Shown here piece by piece: positions 5,269 through 8,609 of a stretch of DNA of 8,609 nucleotides. Source of the DNA: Ignavibacteriales bacterium (GTDB taxonomy: Bacteria > Bacteroidota > Ignavibacteria > Ignavibacteriales > Ignavibacteriaceae); contig JAGUXE010000024.1 of NCBI GenBank assembly GCA_020061995.1, forward strand, positions 1 through 8,609, given 5' to 3'. The stretch's first letter is position 1; each line of letters opens with the position of its first letter. A program made the position numbers and the translations under genes. The notes under the pieces were generated by a model. That model made no database searches. It saw nothing but the letters and a program-made list of their open reading frames with translations, and was not told the DNA's origin.

Positions 5269-7620
5269 CTATTTCATTATAACAAATTTCTTTGTCGATT
5301 TAAATTCCCCGGAACTTAGTTCATAAAGATATACTCCAGTGGAAAAACTACTCCCGTCAAATTTAGTTTTATAACTTCCGGCTTTCTTTTCTTCGTTAAT
5401 AATGAGAGCAACTTCTCTTCCAAGAAGATCATAAACTTTTAATGTAACAAATCCATCTTTAGCAATTTGCCAATTGATTGTTGTGAGAGGATTGAACGGA
5501 TTCGGATAGTTTTGCTCTAATGAATAATTAAAATCATTTTCAAAATTAATTGAAATCGGACCATGAACTTTCACGGTTCCATCAAAATCAACTTGTACTA
5601 AGCGATAACTATTTTGTCCGTTTAATGGTGTGGCATCTGTAAATGTATACGGAGTCAATTCATTCGTCGTTCCTTTTCCGGATATAAAAGCTAATTTACT
5701 CCATGAAAGATTTTGTGCATCTTTGCTTTGTTTTTCAATCGTGAAGCCTTTATTATTCAATTCGGAACCGGTAATCCAATTAATCACGATGCTCGCATCG
5801 TTCTTTTCAGCATTGAATGAAATTAATTCAACCGGTACCAAATTAAAAGTCGATATTTTAATATCATCAACATACCAACCATCTCTTACTTCAGAGGCAT
5901 CTGTTTTTAAAAGGAATCTTAGAAGAATTGTTTGTCCAATGTATGGAGTTAAATCAATATTTTCATTAACCCAAGTTGATTGAACTCCATCATATAACGG
6001 TTGATTTGCAGGCTGAAATGATCCGGTGCCTAAGTTAGTATACTGTCCGGCAAGCGGCGTCCAGGTACTACCGTTATTTGTTGAAATCAATACTTGTCCG
6101 TAATCCCAATCGTTTTCAATGTTCCATTGAGTTGAAAATTCCAAAGAGGCACCAAGCATATTGGTTAAATTTATTGGCGTTATTGATGTCATCGTTAGAG
6201 TTGAATTATTTGCATAATTTCCAACGGGGGAATCTGTAAAAGATGAAGGAGCTGAGACAAATTTTGAGGTTGTAATTCCCCATGTACCACTCACTGTCCA
6301 ATTCGAAATTGTGGTAGCGTTATCATTAAATGCTAAACCGTTATTTGCAACATAATATTGGAAAAATGATGTCGGAGGAGTAGACCCCGGTGGATTATAT
6401 CCGCTCCCCCCCTTCGGTAATGTTGTTACAATTGAGGATGAAGAATCCTGTGCTGCTAAATAATACTGAACGATCGTGCCTAATTGTTGTCCGGGCAAAA
6501 CAAAACTCCATGTTTCACTTCCTTTAGCAGGAGTTCCTGTCACAGATTGAAATGATGAAAACCCTGTCCCGGTATTTGTACGATAATACAATTTCGGAGC
6601 TAAATTTCCGGTAGCTATTTTCAATCCGGTTTGAATAAATGCACTAATCGGAATTACATCTGTATTCGGAGAAGAACTAACAGGCGAGTGTTGAATTTCT
6701 AAAAATCGCAGAACCAAATCAGCCAAAGTTCCTAACGCAAGTTTCACGGATTTTTCAAAATAAGGAATATTAAAATGAGTAATCAGATCATTTACAGTGT
6801 GGTAATATGCATGAAAATCATTCTCATCTTCAATAAGAAGAATAGCTCCATAGCCATGTGTCCAGAAAGAAGCATGATCACTGTACGTGCTACCAGGGCT
6901 TTTTATAACAAGTGTAAGATTAATCCCATATTGAGAATTAAGCTCAACCATTTTATCTTTTATTTGAGTAGAATTTCCTGCCGTTGGGCGTGAATGAATA
7001 TTTGCAACTCCATCATTATTGCTGTCCCAGGCAACCATATCTAAATTTATTACACCAAGTATTGAATCACCAGCATTAGCAGCCTGTTGTGCATAATATT
7101 TGCTTCCGATTAGTCCTTGTTCTTCTTCATCCCATAAAGCATAAATTATTGTGAAAGGAAAAGAATAATTTGAGAAGATTCTTGCAGCCTCAATAACTGC
7201 CGCAGTTCCGCTTGCGTTATCATCGGCACCAGGAGCAAGAGCACCGTTCGGCATTGAATCATAATGCCCACAAATTATAAATTTTTTATTTGGAAATTCT
7301 GTTCCGGTTTGAACAGCATAAATATTTCTCCCTGTTGAACTGAAAACCTGATTAGTTACTGTTAATCCGTATGAATTCAGTTTTTGCATCAGATAATTTG
7401 CGGCTTGATCATTCCCTGGATAATTTTTATTTCTGGATGCAATTGTAATCTGTTGACCATTGACAGTTACAGGAGTAGCTCCTGATAATTCTCTCACATA
7501 TTTCATTAAAGAATCAATTTTGGTCTCATTTATTATATTTTGAATAATAGAATTTGACTGCGCAAATATTGAATAGCTAAATAAAAAGGTAAGAAGAAAA
7601 GAACGTAAAACTGATTTCAT
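5269..7620 (-). CDS. Secreted multidomain M28 zinc aminopeptidase with type IX sorting domain
   Basis: This 783-residue exported protein probably cleaves peptides outside the cell or at its surface. Residues 1-20 are a signal peptide (KSVLR, hydrophobic core, then SIFAQ). The M28 catalytic domain spans about 30-310 with the two-zinc set intact: H119 (CGHYDS), bridging D133 (GADDNASG), base E166 and ligand E167 (DEEEQGLIGS), D194 (NLDMV) and H274 (YYHTVND). A Ser/Pro-rich linker and a beta domain follow (about 312-425). Next is a beta-sandwich resembling those of MAM or immune inhibitor A proteins (about 430-590, ending GWYVDDIKIS). After that come a fibronectin III-like domain (597-690) and the NYPNPFNP sorting domain (704-783) that directs type IX secretion. 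GGGAG lies 5 bases before the ATG. A G7 run falls in codons 403-405. The exact substrate is unknown. Confidence 0.93.
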   Translation of the reverse strand: MKSVLRSFLLTFLFSYSIFAQSNSIIQNIINETKIDSLMKYVRELSGATPVTVNGQQITIASRNKNYPGNDQAANYLMQKLNSYGLTVTNQVFSSTGRNIYAVQTGTEFPNKKFIICGHYDSMPNGALAPGADDNASGTAAVIEAARIFSNYSFPFTIIYALWDEEEQGLIGSKYYAQQAANAGDSILGVINLDMVAWDSNNDGVANIHSRPTAGNSTQIKDKMVELNSQYGINLTLVIKSPGSTYSDHASFWTHGYGAILLIEDENDFHAYYHTVNDLITHFNIPYFEKSVKLALGTLADLVLRFLEIQHSPVSSSPNTDVIPISAFIQTGLKIATGNLAPKLYYRTNTGTGFSSFQSVTGTPAKGSETWSFVLPGQQLGTIVQYYLAAQDSSSSIVTTLPKGGSGYNPPGSTPPTSFFQYYVANNGLAFNDNATTISNWTVSGTWGITTSKFVSAPSSFTDSPVGNYANNSTLTMTSITPINLTNMLGASLEFSTQWNIENDWDYGQVLISTNNGSTWTPLAGQYTNLGTGSFQPANQPLYDGVQSTWVNENIDLTPYIGQTILLRFLLKTDASEVRDGWYVDDIKISTFNLVPVELISFNAEKNDASIVINWITGSELNNKGFTIEKQSKDAQNLSWSKLAFISGKGTTNELTPYTFTDATPLNGQNSYRLVQVDFDGTVKVHGPISINFENDFNYSLEQNYPNPFNPLTTINWQIAKDGFVTLKVYDLLGREVALIINEEKKAGSYKTKFDGSSFSTGVYLYELSSGEFKSTKKFVIMK
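6406..6412 (-). repeat. G7 homopolymer inside the peptidase coding sequence
   Basis: Seven consecutive C on the plus strand read as G7 on the coding strand, in the Lys-Gly-Gly codons 403-405. They lie in the linker region after the catalytic domain. Such a run is uncommon in AT-rich DNA. Loss of one base would lead to a stop about 25 codons later, and gain of one would give a stop within a few codons. Either change would leave the catalytic domain but remove the sorting domain. Confidence 0.8.
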
Positions 7621-7667
7621 ACTAACTCCCGCTGAAAAAATAAAATATATGTTAGTAAACTTAACTA

Positions 7668-7696
7668 TTTATAGAATGAGATGCATTCCAACTCAA
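7668..7696 (-). promoter_or_regulatory. Candidate sigma-70-type promoter of the peptidase gene
   Basis: Read on the minus strand, TTGAGT (7696-7691) is followed after exactly 17 bp by TATAAA (7673-7668). Both boxes are close to consensus and the spacing is ideal. Transcription would start near 7661, giving a leader of about 40 bases that includes the GGGAG ribosome site (7630-7626). Confidence 0.45.
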
Positions 7697-7863
7697 ATAA
7701 AGTTAATTCAAGTTTTATGTGGATGCAGATTTATTGTATTTCAAATCTCATATTAGTATTTTGAAATGCTTTAAATAAAATTTCTTACAACGAGCAATTG
7801 TTGGTTTTATGTTGTAGTGTAAATTGAGTTTGAATACAAAAACATTAATTATTTTAACAGTTA

Positions 7864-7873
7864 AGAGAGAGAG
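7864..7873 (+). promoter_or_regulatory. (AG)5 repeat serving as the lpxC ribosome-binding site
   Basis: Five AG units end one base before the lpxC ATG. No AGGAG is present, so this purine run is the only plausible Shine-Dalgarno. Any of several GAGAG registers could pair with 16S rRNA. Confidence 0.45.
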
Positions 7874-7874
7874 C

Positions 7875-8609
7875 ATGTTAGAACTTCAAAGAACGATTGT
7901 AAACCCTGTTTCAATGTCAGGCATTGGACTGCATACCGGTACATCATGTACGATGACCTTCAAACCTGCTCCGATAAATCATGGAATTAAATTTGTTAGA
8001 ACAGATTTAGGTGGGAATCCTGAAATACCTGCTATATGTGATTACGTTGTTGATATTTCACGCGGGACTACACTTGGTATCGGTGAAGCTAAAGTCTATA
8101 CTGTGGAACATGTATTAGCCGCAGTTGTTGGGTTACAAATTGACAATTTGATTATCGAACTTGATGGTATTGAACCTCCAATAGGTGATGGAAGTGCTCT
8201 CCCTTATGTTGAAAAATTAATTGAAGCCGAATTCGAACAACAAGATGCACCTAAAGATTATCTCATAATTGATGAAACAGTGATGTATCATAACGAGGAT
8301 AATCAAATTGACATCGTTGCATTACCATTGGACTCTTATCGAATCACTGTAATGGTTGATTATCAAAATCCGGCTTTGGGTAGTCAACACACAGGTATGT
8401 TTGACCTTGAAAAAGAATTTGTTTCAGAATTTGCTCCGGCACGTACTTTCTGTTTTCTTAGTGAAGTAGAACAATTGGCTAATTCCGGCTTAATTAAAGG
8501 TGGAGATCTTGATAATGCCGTTGTGATTGTTGATAAAAAATATTCAGACAGTGAATTAGAAAATCTTACTGAAAAATTAAGCATAGATAAGAAAGTCACA
8601 CTCGGTGAA
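7875..8609 (+). CDS. lpxC: UDP-3-O-acyl-N-acetylglucosamine deacetylase LpxC, 3' end outside window
   Basis: LpxC is the zinc-dependent cytoplasmic enzyme that makes the committed step of lipid A synthesis, removing acetate from UDP-3-O-acyl-GlcNAc. The frame runs 245 codons to the right edge without a stop. The start matches the family: LQRTIVNPVSMSGIGLHTG (4-22) is the standard N-terminus. VEHVLAA (77-83) gives E78, the catalytic base, and H79, the first zinc ligand, at the same numbers as in E. coli. DNLIIELDG, PIGDGSALPYV, EFAPARTFCFL and GLIKGGDLDNAVV follow in the usual order. The other two zinc ligands (the H-x3-D of the HKxLDxxGDL motif) should lie just beyond the edge. The last 25 codons form a charged stretch before that motif, as in lineages where LpxC is fused to the dehydratase FabZ. 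That fusion cannot be tested here. Confidence 0.95.
   Translation, partial: MLELQRTIVNPVSMSGIGLHTGTSCTMTFKPAPINHGIKFVRTDLGGNPEIPAICDYVVDISRGTTLGIGEAKVYTVEHVLAAVVGLQIDNLIIELDGIEPPIGDGSALPYVEKLIEAEFEQQDAPKDYLIIDETVMYHNEDNQIDIVALPLDSYRITVMVDYQNPALGSQHTGMFDLEKEFVSEFAPARTFCFLSEVEQLANSGLIKGGDLDNAVVIVDKKYSDSELENLTEKLSIDKKVTLGE

Larger units (their letters stand above)
7621..7874. other. Divergent spacer between the peptidase gene and lpxC
   Basis: This 254-bp AT-rich spacer serves two divergent genes. The peptidase side has a convincing -35/-10 pair, annotated separately. On the lpxC side I see only weak matches, such as TTGAGT (7824-7829) followed 17 bp later by AATTAT. I found no RNA gene, repeat family or open frame of note. 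Confidence 0.5.

Noticed and set aside
5630..5983. Plus-strand frame of 117 codons
   Set aside because: It is antisense to the fibronectin-like and beta-sandwich part of the peptidase gene, with no ribosome site and no recognisable protein features.
6775..6993. Plus-strand frame of 72 codons
   Set aside because: It is antisense to the conserved M28 catalytic region.
8384..8599. Minus-strand frame of 71 codons
   Set aside because: It lies wholly inside lpxC, whose frame encodes conserved family motifs; it is a shadow frame.

Overview
The window is AT-rich bacterial DNA with tight gene packing, mostly housekeeping metabolism and envelope functions. The best clue to the source is the C-terminus of the large secreted peptidase. 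It carries an NYPNPFNP-type sorting domain, typical of proteins exported by the type IX secretion system in the Fibrobacterota-Chlorobi-Bacteroidota group and especially common in Ignavibacteria-like lineages. LpxC shows a Gram-negative, lipid A-making envelope. The lineage is an inference from these features; there is no rRNA here to confirm it.

Layout, left to right. Positions 1-87 (minus) hold the first 29 codons of a small Cys-rich protein that runs off the left edge. Divergent from it is a class I SAM-dependent methyltransferase (243-1046, plus). This converges, with a single base between the stop codons, on a minus-strand pair: a seven-helix membrane protein (2072-1383) and a 107-residue unknown (1371-1048) just downstream of it. 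Upstream of that pair lies fumC, a class II fumarase (3521-2130, minus), with a hairpin between fumC and the pair. A 314-bp divergent spacer separates fumC from a type I glutamine synthetase (3836-5218, plus). glnA converges on a 783-residue secreted M28 peptidase (7620-5269, minus) through a strong hairpin that can stop transcription from both sides. A second divergent spacer (7621-7874) leads to lpxC (7875 onward, plus), which is still open at the right edge.

The named genes act in different processes: the TCA cycle (fumC), ammonia assimilation (glnA), extracellular proteolysis (M28 peptidase) and lipid A synthesis (lpxC). They look like neighbours rather than one pathway. The only likely functional unit is the pair of unknown genes at 1048-2072.

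I found no CRISPR array, transposon, tRNA, rRNA, prophage or defence locus, and nothing I can defend as a new multi-gene system. The points most worth a second look are the unknown membrane-protein pair behind a fumC hairpin, a G7 tract inside the peptidase gene that could cause switching of its C-terminus, the edge-truncated Cys-motif gene, and a glutamine synthetase that appears to lack the adenylylation tyrosine.
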